DNA of 64,000 nt. Source: Puccinia triticina. Lineage: Eukaryota > Basidiomycota > Pucciniomycetes > Pucciniales > Pucciniaceae. The position numbers were made by a program, and so were the translations under genes. Shown here piece by piece: positions 54,104 through 64,000 of the stretch; position 1 is the first letter of the stretch; the number at the start of each line of letters is the position of its first letter. The notes under the pieces were generated by a model that saw only the letters and a list, made by a program, of their open reading frames with translations, was not told where the DNA came from and did no database searches. The stretch spans positions 4,712,001 through 4,776,000 of the forward strand of contig NC_070562.1 in the NCBI RefSeq assembly GCF_026914185.1. The letters run 5' to 3'.

Positions 54104-54700
54104 TGTATCAAGGCGCTTCACAGGCCAGAGCAAAACAAACAGGAAAATGACTCATTGTGGCTATTCCGGAGCTACAACATATCTTTAAAGCCACCCGGAG
54201 CCATTCCGGCCGATTCTTTCAAGACTCAACAGCCCTCCCCATCCCCCAAGGACTCTCCGGAGGCTGGACTCCACGAGCTGCAGCTGATCGGGATCTGATT
54301 AACAACGTTGGTCCTTGGGAATAATAATTGAACAGGCTCATCTCCTTCCTGGTCTTGGCTTGTGTTTATGTGCATCGCGTTTACACACACATTTGCAAGC
54401 TCACATGTCATGAGCCGGTCGTTGACTGGCGGCGACCTTCGGGCCTCCTGCTTCCGAGCCGAGGCCAGCCCCCCCCCAAAAGCTCACTGTGCTCCGGACG
54501 CTTTCTGCTTCCTGACAGTCGTTGGAAATATCGAGATTACCGGGACCGGAAGGTGATAAGAGGTAACCACAGCTGTTCAAGTTCTTCGGACTTTTGAAGT
54601 CTTCCCTGCCCATCCTGATTCTCAACCTCCAGCCCACCACACCACCTATTCCAATCCAACGTCAAGATCTTTCCGTGGCACCCCCGAGAAACGTCCAGTT
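54104..54700. promoter_or_regulatory. Upstream region of the sterol glucosyltransferase gene
   Basis: About 600 bp between the Harbinger element and the ATG at 54701. It has no supported gene; the last 80 bases are C-rich and A-rich like a fungal leader. If the promoter is short, the element insertion lies just outside it. Confidence 0.45.
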
Positions 54701-57700
54701 ATGGAAAATGCCCGAGCCGATCCGGGACCCAGTGAGACATCATTCCCCTACCTTCCGGGCGGGGGGATGATGGGTAGTACCGCGTCCCTTGTCGGGATGC
54801 TCAAAGCTGTTAGTTGCGCCTGTTGTGATGTCTCCCCATGCCAAACACGCAAATACATGCTTACAATCTGCTGCAATATTTTTTGATGCGCCTGGCGCCT
54901 ATCGTTCTCTCTGAAATCAACGACAGGCCGCTTTGAGCAGCTTTCAAAATTTAGACCAGACCCTTCTCCCTGGAGACCCATCGGATGCCCGCTCAACCGA
55001 TTCAAACAACGAGGAGGAAGTAATCGACGAGCAGACCATCCAAGAGCCAGCATCCGATGCCAACTCACCGTATGATGATGGTCTTGGTCCGCAGGACGCC
55101 CAACTGCGTCATGCTAGTCGAATGTTTATCAATAAGTTTGCATCCACGCTTGTCCACCAACACGACTCTGGTTCCCAACTCAATTTCGGCCCAGTCAGTC
55201 CCCAGTCGCCAAACATACTTCGGCAAGATGTAACACTATCGGCAAACAAGGAATCTGTTGTCACAAATCAAGAGTACTTCCAGTCGGTGATCGATGATTT
55301 TGGTCCTTGGAAAGGGACTGACAGCCATGGGCATCCCGAACCGGAAAGCTGGATCAAGCAGGTCCCTGGTATACTCACTCGCAGCGTATTGGTTCAAGGT
55401 TCTATGCTGCTCACCAATCGCCGGCTCTGCTATGTTGCTTATCTCCCGCCGGTTGACACCAAGGACATTATTCGCGTGAGTAAATTCTTCCGTTACTCAA
55501 GGCCGTGTCATCTTTTCCAGCCCACTATCCGCGTGTGCTAAGGCCTTTCCGCCCCGTCGGTTTCCTCGTCTCCCAGAGTGGATCCATCACCGTTCGATTG
55601 AATGGGCTGTTCAAAAGGCCAACGCGAATGTGGGTCGAGCTACGTACCGAGTGAGTCTCGTTCCTAACGACTGATTTTGCTCGGATAGGCCACTTAGAGA
55701 GCTACTCAATCTTTTCTTGGTAATGTCAGTTGTGTGACCCTGTATAGATCAAGCACGAAACTCTTCAGGCCACTCCACTCCGTTCACCTCTCTGAGATCA
55801 AGCATGTGTTACCAATCTCATCAACTCATCCCCACACCCTGAGGGTCAGATTAAGAACGGGCGAGATTGTGGACTCCAAATTCGATACTGCTGAAGCGAC
55901 GAGTGCCTGGCACGCTGAATTCGTTTCCACCCTGTTCAACTTCAAGACACATCACTCCAAGAAGATTAAGATAATGATCCCTTTGCGGCGGATTCGTAAG
56001 CTCCATCGAAACACGTTTGAAAACATGGCCAAAGTCATGAGCGTGGATGTCGATTGTGCACCGTCCGCCAGAGACGTGGTTGATAATGATATAATCGAAG
56101 GGAAATTCACACTTCAAGACTTTGATCGGACTCGAATTCAACTGTCATACTTCCTCAGTCACGGCAATTTTGATGATTTGATACTTGATGCTGTCGTCCG
56201 AGCTAAATTGCAAGTCAGCCAATCCAAATCGACTTCGAAGCACCAAACTCCACCCCCCTTGCTCAAGATCACATCTAGCCAGAGCGACGGGGAAGATAGT
56301 GAAAATGAAGAAAAGCTCTCAGATCATACAGAAAACGCTGACAGCTCCGAGCATACCCTGGCCGACAAATTCGGGAAAGCCTTTGGTTTGGAGGCCAATA
56401 CAAAGCTTGCAAGTACGTTGAGTCATTCTCATCATTCCGAGCCTGATGGAATCAGAAAACTGTATACTGATCAATAAATTGTGGTCTAATAGTCTACCCT
56501 TGCTCACTCCTACGTACTCTCCCCAGCCCTGGCCATGTGGCCATTAGTAAAGACTATCTGTGTAGGTGCCACTTCAATTTCTCCTCTTCCATAGTTTGCT
56601 CACGTGATGGTTTACAGGCTTCTGGTATCGAGGCATTCCTGTCCTCGGCTCAGACTACAAACTAAGGATTCCACTCAAAAGTGTCGGCAACCTCAAGCCG
56701 ACTAGTGCCTTTGGCTTCCACCGGTTCGGCTTGGCCATCGAAACTTTAGGAGCACCCGATATCAGGCTAGATTTCACATCGAAATCGACGAGGGAAGAGG
56801 TGATCGAAGTACTCAAAGCTGCGGTTCAAGACTTATCCTCCAGGGATCCTAAACGGCTTCAAGACTTCCAGCCCGCAGCGTCTCGGTCTTCAGTCCCAGC
56901 CACAGAGCCGGCCAGCTATACGATCCCCATATGTAGCAGAGACAGCATGCCGGTCCTGATCAGCGGAGCCAAGATCACAAAAACTATCAGACCGCTGCGG
57001 ATAGTGTGTCTTACCATCGGCAGTCGTGGCGACGTTCAACCTTATATCGTATGTCTAGCTGTTCTATAAGCTCGACAGGGAGAGGAAATTCATGACAAAA
57101 AAACGATGCGTTTCTAGTCCCTGGCAAAGCGCCTCATGCAAGACGGACACACAGTCACCATCGCTTCCCATCCAGAATACCGTACTTGGGTCGAATCGTT
57201 CGGAATTTTGTACAAGGACGTGGGGGGTGATCCGGGTGCATTAATGGCAAGTGACATACCAGCAATTTCTCACCTTCGGCTGGTCCCCAACACCTCTGAG
57301 GACTTTTCTAACTGGTAATATCTTGAATTTATCAGAACTTTTCTGTCGAGCATAACTTTTTTAGTACCGGTTTTTTCAAGGAGGGCTTGGGTTATTTCAA
57401 GACCTGGTTGAACAATTTGTTCATGGAGTCCTGGATGGCCACCAAAGAATCCGAAGCCGAATTGCTAATCGAAAGTCCATCCACTTTCTCTGGAATCCAT
57501 ATTGCTGAGGCATTAAGAATACCGTATTTTCGAGCGTGAGTTCTGGTTTCCTCGTGATTTCCTTGCGTCTGGTCAAGCAACATCACGCGGGAAAGGTTTA
57601 ACGTTTCACCGTGTTTTTTATAGGTTTACGATGACATGGACCAGTACAACTACCTACCCACAAGCTTTTGCTTCCAGTATCGACCTTGGACCATCTTACA

Positions 57701-59490
57701 ATTTGCTGTCCTATTCCCTTTTTGATAGTTTGATTTGGTATGCTTGGAGCCTTTTGCCCTTCAAATCGCACCGGGCTAACCTCGAATAATAAAATCAGGC
57801 GCGCAATGTCCGGACAAGTCAACAGATGGCGTAAAGAGACTCTAGGGATACCTCCTACATCGTTAGAGGTATGTTCATCGTTCTTTGCAGTAGGGTAGAA
57901 TATCACACTAATAGATGGTCTTTACCGGGCGCCTAAAGCAAATGCAAACTTATAAGGTGAGCGATTTCGAGTGTATATATTCCTAAAAGAGATGTTCTGG
58001 CTGACCATAGCCAATCCTAACGTTCTAGGTCCCCTTCATGTATAACTTCAGTTCTGCTGGTAAGCGATCATTCCGATATAAACTCATGTTTCTCACATCT
58101 CTTACCCAAATTGTCTCCATTTCCGTTAATAATCAATTACCAGTCGTTCCCAAGCCGCTGGATTGGAGAGATCACATAGAAGGTAAGTAGACCAATTGAT
58201 CTGCGCATCTCGGTCAGCTTGACAACTGACAAAGTGGCTAATTTCACCAGTCACGGGGTACTGGTTCCTGGACCAATCACACGGGAATTTCCAGCCACCA
58301 GATCCACTCTTAAAGTTCATCGCCTCTGCCAAGGAAGACAAAGTCCCATTGATCTACATCGGCTTTGGTAGCGTGACAGTCCCTGATTCAACGGCAGTAA
58401 CCAGGTCTATATACGCTGCAGTTGTCCAAGCTGGCGTGAGAGCGATAGTTGCCAAAGGATGGAGCGATCGTGCTGAGGCGAAATCCACAAAGGAAGATAT
58501 CCCATCACCACCAGAGGTTTATGTGTTACAATCCGTTCCTCACGATTGGCTGTTTCCCCAAGTGGATGCCGTTTGTCATCATGGTGGTGCTGGAACGACT
58601 GGTATATCGCTTAGGTTTGGAATTCCAACCATCATCCATCCGTTCTTTGGAGGTCAGTCTTCCAGATACTTTCGCTCGCCTTATTTATCAACATATCGTG
58701 ACTGACAATGTTGTTATTAAACCCTTCTAATTCCAGACCAAACCTTTTGGGCTGATGTGAGTGTGTAGAGCTGAGACAACCCAATTATGCGCCCCAATCA
58801 TCTAACATGACAAGTTTCATTCTTACTCAACACAGCGGGTTGCGAGACTTGGAGCCGGGTTGAAAATCGATTCTTTGTCTGTCAACACGCTGTGCGAGGC
58901 TTTCAACAAGGTAACGTCGGACAGAATCATCAAGGAAAAGGCTGAACAAGTCAAGGAGCAAATTCAAGCGGAAGATGGACCAAGTCGAGCCGTGCAATTC
59001 ATGTAAGAATTAATCGAGAATGCAGCTCTAGCCAAGGATTATTGACTTGCACATTACTTACTTGGACATCTTTCTAATTTATCCAAAAAATAGTTATCAG
59101 CATTTGGATTTCGCACTCGAAAGAACTCTACATCGTATCGAAAGAACTCTGCCTAAAAAGGTCAGGCGATCCAAATCAGCTGGCAGTCCGAAGCGGGAGG
59201 CGAATGGTGCCATCGGCGGCGATGACGAGACTCAGATAAGATCGTCGCGCCGACAAAGTATGATCATACGAACGTTTAACAGAAGGGGTCGATCGACCAA
59301 CAGGACAGGAACGTTGAGCGGCTCAGAAGCTGAGAAACAGGAGTCCAATCTGGGCACAAACTCACCAATCTTGGTAGGCCAATCCACCGGGATTTTGGGT
59401 CAGACATTCACCCCTGAACCCGGCTTGATTGCGCCCTCGAACCAGCCGAATCGTTCCGTCAGGAACAGACTCTCTAGATTATATTCTTGA
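54701..59490 (+). CDS. ATG26: UDP-glucose:sterol 3-beta-glucosyltransferase, UGT51/ATG26 type (16 exons)
   Basis: Predicted exons: 54701-54808, 54927-55475, 55577-55650, 55730-56412, 56618-57048, 57118-57314, 57365-57535, 57624-57737, 57799-57868, 57915-57956, 58029-58059, 58144-58182, 58251-58652, 58737-58756, 58836-59002 and 59094-59490; about 1164 residues. N-terminal to centre: a GRAM-like part (SMLLTNRRLCYVAYLP), a PH-like part (GSITVRLNGLF, MWVELRTD, EIVDSKFDTAEATSAWHAEF), then a second GRAM-like part ending FWYRGIPVLGSDYKLRIPL. The catalytic GT1 half begins LTIGSRGDVQPYI and has PFMYNFSS, VTGYWFLDQ, IYIGFGSVTVPD and the donor-binding box CHHGGAGTTGISLRFGIPT, then FFGDQTFWADRVARLG. It transfers glucose from UDP-glucose to ergosterol on cytosolic membrane faces; in some yeasts the homologue is needed for pexophagy. 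The C-terminus is basic and Ser-rich. The junction of exons 4 and 5 (56412/56618) is least certain; a small exon may be missing. Confidence 0.92.
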
Positions 59491-60240
59491 CCAGATCCGC
59501 CACTCATATTTATGTCGACCTTGGATACGAGTCCGATTGACTTGCATTCATCTGCATGCGACCCATTGACTGCCTCGCCGAGGAGATGGTCTAATCCTCT
59601 CCCGTTCTGAAGGAGAAGCTTGTTAAGGAGAAGCTTGTTGCCCTCTCTCCCTAGAGCAGGACTAGCGCACGTGTCAGTTCGGTATCCCGAATTCTCAGGA
59701 TGACTTCTCTCTCCAATCACTTTTCATCATCCGGATCCACCTCTTTTTCTCCCACTCACCTATCATGAAAGGTATTTGCAACTTGTACTCGCTATTCGTT
59801 TACCCTTCTCTCTTGGAACTTATTAATACTTGCAAACTTTCTGTTATCTTGTAGTTGTCGTGTTTTCAAGGCGGAGTCATTCCATGAGCCTTCTGGTTGA
59901 AAGCAATTCATTTCGAGTTGATCTGGGCTATTCTATTTACATATTCAATTTTTTTGAATGTAAATACATGAAATCCGATGCACAGATATTCTTCAAGATG
60001 GGTTAATCAGATTAAAAATCTGGTACTGCACTCAGAAATCGTAACTTGGTCACCTGGGAGTGGATGACTTCCCATTGGCAAAAATGTTTATTCTGAGGGG
60101 ACAGACTAACTTTACTGGCTTGTGCAAGCTAAATGAAATTGAGTTTTCACCAGCAAACAAGGTTTAGCATCTCCCTCTAAATCAAGCCATTTAGAGCATC
60201 CACCACCGTCTCTGTAAACCCGCTCGGTAAGGCATATTTA
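59491..60240. other. Downstream flank of ATG26 and target region of the Harbinger element
   Basis: 59491-59800 is the 3-prime flank of the gene. 60140-60190 repeats the segment at 27471-27526 (AGTTTTCACCAGCAAACAAG). At 60193 a further GAGCATCCACCACCG end preceded by TTA looks like one terminus of yet another Harbinger-like element whose other end I could not find. No gene. Confidence 0.5.
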
Positions 60241-60404
60241 GAGCATCTCCAACGGTCCGGGGGGCAGTTGGCCTGAGTTCCCCGGCCCGCGACCCCATGT
60301 AACAGCAGTCGCGGCTCAGGTCCAATTATGGACTGGCACTTCGAAGCCGCTATCCGACTACTCCGCACCCGCCTCTGGAAATCAAATCATCATCACTCAA
60401 CACC

Positions 60405-61781
60405 ATGCAAAATATCAAAAATGTCCTCGAATGGATGGACGATGAAGACGATGTCCTAGCCTCCCAGCAAACGGTACTCAGCTTAATGATCAAAACAAAA
60501 GAGAGAAGAAAACATGGCGGTTCAACACCCGGAAGAAGAGAAATAAACCGGAATCGACTTCAGGGACACCAGCAGCTATACGATGATTATTTTGCTGAGA
60601 ACCCTGCATATCCTCTTGACGTCTTCCGCCGTCGATTCCGAATGCAAAGGAGCCTTTTCCTACGAATCCTTGACGATGTTGAAAAAGCAAACAATTATTT
60701 TGTACAGAAACGTGACGCAGCTGGGAGGTTGGGCTTTTCTCCTCTTCAGAAGGCCACTGCTGCAATACGAATGCTTGCGTATGGATGTAGTGCAGACTCT
60801 GTAGACGAGTACCTTTGTATGAGTGAGTGAAATGCGTCTCTTATGTCTAATCCTTGCAATCTTATAGCCAAAATCTAACCATCTATCTGTATGACAGGTG
60901 AATCAACTGCAATCGAGAGCTTGAAGCAGTTCTGCCAAACTATTGTTCGGGTTTACAGCAAAGAATACTTGAGAAAGCCCAACGAAAATGATGCCGCTAG
61001 GCTCCTGGAAGTTGCGGAGGAGCGAGGTTTTCCCGGTATGATGGGATCTATCGATTGCATGCACTGGTGCTGGAAGAATTGTCCAGTTGCTGATCAGGGA
61101 ACATATAGCGGCAAGGATAAAGAACCGACGGTTGTCCTTGAAGCGGTGGCCTCGTACGACACTTGGATTTGGCACGCATTCTTTGGACTGCCTGGTACCC
61201 TCAACGATATCAACATTCTTGATCAATCTCCCATCTTCGACCAGATTCAAGAAGGTGAAGGACTCTCAGTTTCATATGAAGTCAACGGCAATCGATATGG
61301 CCTCGGCTACTACCTTGCGGACGGCATTTATCCTCCTTATGCCACATTCATCCAAACAATCTCTCATCCGCAAGGAGCCAAGAAGAAACATTTTTCCAAA
61401 TTGCAAGAAGCCTACCGGAAGGATGTTGAGCGAGCTTTTGCGGCCCTGCAATCTTGCTATGCGATTGTGCGATTCCCCGGTCGATTTTGGAAACATGAAG
61501 TCCTCTCTGATATTATGTTGGCGGTGATCATCCTTCATAACATGACAGTTGAAGATGAATCAGGAAGTGAAATGGAAGGAAACATTGAATATGAACAAAC
61601 ACCACGTACCAAAGCAGATATAACCACTAACGGACCGAACGACTCAACTTTTGAACAGTTTATGCTACGATACCAGGCTATTAGAGACCACAAAGCACAC
61701 AATACCCTTCAGAACGATCTCATTGATCATTTGTGGAACAAACATGGCTCCGATGAAGATAGCTCCCCCAGTCCTCTTTAG
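60405..61781 (+). CDS. PIF/Harbinger DDE transposase
   Basis: Exons 60405-60822 and 60898-61781, joined by a GTGAGT...ACAG intron, give 433 residues without a stop. The N-terminal part (YDDYFAENPAYPLDVFRRRF, ending DEYLCMSES across the splice) is the helix-turn-helix-like region common to the family. The DDE_4-type nuclease follows: first Asp in MMGSIDCMHW, second in FFGLPGTLNDINIL, and Glu in YRKDVERAFAALQ. All three catalytic residues are present with their family contexts. The C-terminus ends in a long acidic tail. With the Myb-like partner it would excise elements with GAGCATCTCC-type ends and insert at TWA sites in the nucleus. The start at 60405 is the first ATG of the frame, about 165 bp inside the element. 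Confidence 0.93.
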
Positions 61782-62081
61782 CTTATTTGTTATTCTCATT
61801 GCTCAACATTAGTTTCTCTACTATTTAGCTCTTTTGTTTTATTTCTCTTGATCTTTTCGCAATTGACTTATGATTTAAAAAAAAACGGCCCAAGTTTCTC
61901 TAATATTTCTTTCTTTTGTTTTCTTTCTCTTGATCACATTGCAATTGACATGTGAATTTAAAAAAAAAAAAAAACGGTGAAGTACAAAGAGAAACAAGCA
62001 GATTCTCATTCTGTGTCTTTGCTGTCCTCGTCTTCTTCCTCGGACTCCTCCTCCATATCGGCTTCTTCTCTCTCTCTTTTC
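61782..62081. other. Space between the two convergent Harbinger genes
   Basis: AT-rich, with A runs at 61878-61886 and 61961-61974 and CT-rich DNA that continues into the end of the minus-strand gene. It probably holds both 3-prime ends. Confidence 0.5.
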
Positions 62082-63234
62082 TCATTTTCTTCCCTCTCTT
62101 TTTTCTCGTTTTCTTCCTTCTCCTTTTTCTCCTTTTCTTCTTTCTCCTTTTTCTTCTTTTAGTTCGCGTTCCATGATCAGTTTTTGCTTCTTTGCGTAAT
62201 AAGCTTGCCTCGTCTCGTCCGTTATTGAATCGAGATCCTTAGCCATGATGGTCTCTTCGAGTGCCATTTCGGATGCATATTTCATTGAGTTAAGGCGGTC
62301 GCGCGCAATGGTAACCAGCTCTTGTTGCATGGTCATCATCTTCCCGAGTGAGACATCCTCAGCCCGTTTTCGTTTAGCGGCTTTTGAACCCTCCATTTGT
62401 ACATTCCCAAGAACCGATCGACTGGCATCAGACTCGTCGTCATCCAAATCAATTACGGTCGGGCTAGAGGCAGCAGGAGTAGAGCTGGGAACGTCGGCAG
62501 GTGGAGCTGTAGTCGATTGTTTTGCCTTCTTGCCTCGGGCTTCATTCTCTTGCTGAGTCGCCTGCCACTTTGGGGTGTCCTTCAAGATTCCCCAGCAGTG
62601 GTCGAGGTTGAAAGTGGATCCAGAGGTGGCCTTGTATAGTTCTTTGGCCTTGGTGAGCTACATAGAACAACAAAAAAATAATTTTAGATCATTGCGGCAC
62701 TCGAAGCGAGAAAGCTGGCAACACCAAGATGTACATACAAGATCTTTGCGAGTCTTTCCGCTTTTCAAACAACGCTTGGTAGTTGAATAGCAGCCAGCAA
62801 ATTTGTTGACATTTTTGAGAATCAGAGCCCAGCAACATTCGACGGCACTGACAGGACGCACTGGAAGGTCTTTAAAGTTTTTGACGTGTTTTTGGGACTC
62901 GTTGTATTCCTTGATGAGGTCGGCAAGATGGTCGTGGATTCGCTCCCAAAAAGTCGTGGCCTTCTGCCCTCTCCCAACGATGGCGTCTCGACTCGTGTTC
63001 AACCAAGAAATGCAGAGCTTTTTGTCTTCCTCAACCGACCAGCGAGGAAAGCCCTTCTTGGGTGCTGTTTTGTCGTCGGTCTTTGGTGTGTTTTCAATGT
63101 TGATGAGGGGGTTTTCTGCTGGTGTTGGGGTATCCACGTCGTTGGGTTGGTGCTTGGGAGTGGATTTGGCGGCCTTTGTTTTTTTTTTTCTTTCTTGGAG
63201 AGCTGCGAGTAGCAGTTGATACCGTGTCGTCCAT
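62082..63234 (-). CDS. Harbinger-associated Myb/SANT-like protein, N-terminal reading frame broken at an 11-A run
   Basis: Exon 1 runs to 62739 and exon 2 is 62082-62657, joined by a GTATGT...GTAG intron in phase 0. The first exon has the SANT/Myb-like domain (FPRWSVEEDKKLCISWLNTS, then FWERIHDHLADLIKEYN and PVRPVSAVECCW). The second exon continues with FNLDHCWGILKDTPKW, a low-complexity part with an SPTVIDLDDDES motif, and a long charged coiled-coil-like end, as in the accessory proteins of PIF/Harbinger elements. These proteins recruit the transposase to element ends and the nucleus. The only good ATG (63234, MDDTVSTATRSSPRKK) is one base out of frame with the rest because of the A11 run (T11 on plus, 63179-63189). 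With ten A the frame would be continuous; as read, a frameshift separates start and domain. Sequencing error or a real lesion are both possible. Confidence 0.82.
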
Positions 63235-63439
63235 CTTTGCGGTGTATGAAGTCGAGCGGATTCTGGTCAATTGCGGCCGGGAGGTGACCCGCAGAAGTCA
63301 GCAGGTGATTGCGGGTTGGACTGCCCCCGGCGATGTTCCCAGGGTCGTTCCGCGGGTCTGTTAGCGCGCAAAACAGGAACCCGGGCGGCCAAAGTTCGCC
63401 CCCAAACGCCCAGTCGCGGCTCCGTTAGAGATGCTCTTA

Positions 63440-63646
63440 CCGAGTATGTAAGCAATTTTCTACCCCTAGGGCTCTTTAGCTAAATAGTTGCTCGGTAAAT
63501 CTTTAAGGCTTGCTAGATTTACCAACGGCTACAGAGCCTCTGTAAGACCATTCTAGCGAGCCTGCCAACTGCCCTCGCCACAAGACCCAGCACATGTACA
63601 TACACAGCAGATAAATACTTACATGCCAGTAGCTCTCCACCCCTCA
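63440..63646. other. Short spacer right of the Harbinger element
   Basis: It contains mirrored words such as CTCGGTAAATCTT and GCTAGATTTACC and may be the continuation of the element that begins near 60193. No gene. Confidence 0.4.
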
Positions 63647-64000
63647 ACCGGTCATCGATCAACCGGTCATCAATGGGATGATTGGTCATCAATCAACCGG
63701 TCATGATAGGATAACCAGTCCTCATAACGGCCAGTCATGACCGGTCATTCAATAGGTTGACCGGTCAAATATTAAGACCACCACACTGCACTTGAAAGAC
63801 TGCCGTTTGAACGGCCATTGATAGTATGACCGGTCATTTGACTGGATGACCGGTCATTCATCTCATTCATCAATCGGATACTGAACAACCGGTCATTCGA
63901 CTAGATAACCGTTGATCCGATTGGATGACCGGTCAGTTGACTGGATGACCAGTCAGTCAACTGGATGACCGGTCACGGTCATACGATTTGATAGCCGGTC
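63647..64000. repeat. Array of the palindrome ATGACCGGTCAT, open at window end
   Basis: The 12-bp palindrome ATGACCGGTCAT and its halves ACCGGTCAT and ATGACCGGT recur about every 20-35 bases, separated by short variable spacers such as TTGACTGG and CAATCA. It continues to the last base of the window, so the full length is unknown. Unit vocabulary overlaps with the arrays at 3236 and 53388. Spacer length and sequence are irregular. Confidence 0.8.

Larger units (their letters stand above)
60241..63436. mobile_element. Apparently complete PIF/Harbinger transposon, 3196 bp
   Basis: Ends GAGCATCTCCAACGG and, reverse-complemented, GAGCATCTCTAACGG form the terminal inverted repeat. TTA flanks both sides (60238-60240 and 63437-63439). 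Inside lie the two genes that define autonomous PIF/Harbinger elements: a DDE transposase (plus, 60405-61781) and a Myb/SANT-like DNA-binding protein (minus, 62082-63234), arranged convergently. The matching ends and exact duplication suggest recent insertion. The only visible lesion is an 11-A run in the second gene. Confidence 0.9.

Noticed and set aside
54748..55068. 106-codon minus frame
   Set aside because: Antisense to the first two exons of ATG26, with no domain.
58449..58730. 93-codon plus frame overlapping ATG26
   Set aside because: Out-of-frame shadow of exon 13.
63647..64000. CRISPR-like array
   Set aside because: The repeats are short palindromes with irregular, non-unique spacers, and the genome is eukaryotic with spliceosomal introns.

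Overview
The window looks like a gene-poor, transposon-rich segment of a basidiomycete nuclear genome, most likely a rust fungus (Pucciniales). The reasons are many short spliceosomal introns, an Ssb-type Hsp70, a fungal sterol glucosyltransferase with GRAM/PH regions, a nuclear tRNA-Glu with box A/B promoters, and a heavy load of BED-type hAT elements, PIF/Harbinger elements and MITEs. The order-level call is an inference. I cannot name the species.

Host genes supported by spliced reading frames, left to right: a multi-pass membrane protein (minus, 9462-10872); the ribosome-associated Hsp70 SSB1 (plus, 12101-14397); an unrecognised small protein (minus, 18193-19074); a TIS11/tristetraprolin-type tandem CCCH zinc-finger protein (plus, 33736-35771); tRNA-Glu(CTC) with a 9-nt intron (36485-36565); a secreted protein with dibasic sites (minus, 39202-40137); a ZNG1/CobW-type zinc-chaperone GTPase (plus, 40987-42724); and a 16-exon sterol 3-beta-glucosyltransferase, UGT51/ATG26 type (plus, 54701-59490). 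They cover cytosolic proteostasis, mRNA turnover, translation, zinc delivery, secretion and membrane sterol modification. They are not a pathway or cluster; each has its own promoter.

The rest is mostly mobile DNA. There are seven hAT-related loci: a C-terminal fragment at 1-414, a remnant at 6300-7889, a decayed full-length element at 28287-31070, non-autonomous elements at 37732-38705 and 51502-52219, a seven-exon transposase with an open frame at 43147-46114, and a pseudogene at 47981-50914. One apparently complete PIF/Harbinger element (60241-63436) has TIRs, a TTA target duplication, a DDE transposase and a convergent Myb-like gene. Two non-autonomous elements with related ends lie at 20473-21089 and 52841-54100. 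MITEs with recognisable target duplications lie at 2447-3107, 17119-17339, 26030-26433 and 27765-28242. A collapsed copia element (20407-22004) has one LTR split by a Harbinger-like insertion.

Several repeat structures fall outside these classes. A family of very short GC-rich palindromes occurs about ten times with the shared arm AAGTCCCTCC; four have a GCGAAGC-type centre. There is a 21-bp minisatellite open in several frames (4871-5505), hairpin-forming arrays built on CCGGTCAT (53388-53892 and 63647-64000), and two large foldback structures (16924-17645 and 24130-25425). Exon boundaries were set by hand from splice signals and frame continuity, so they are predictions.
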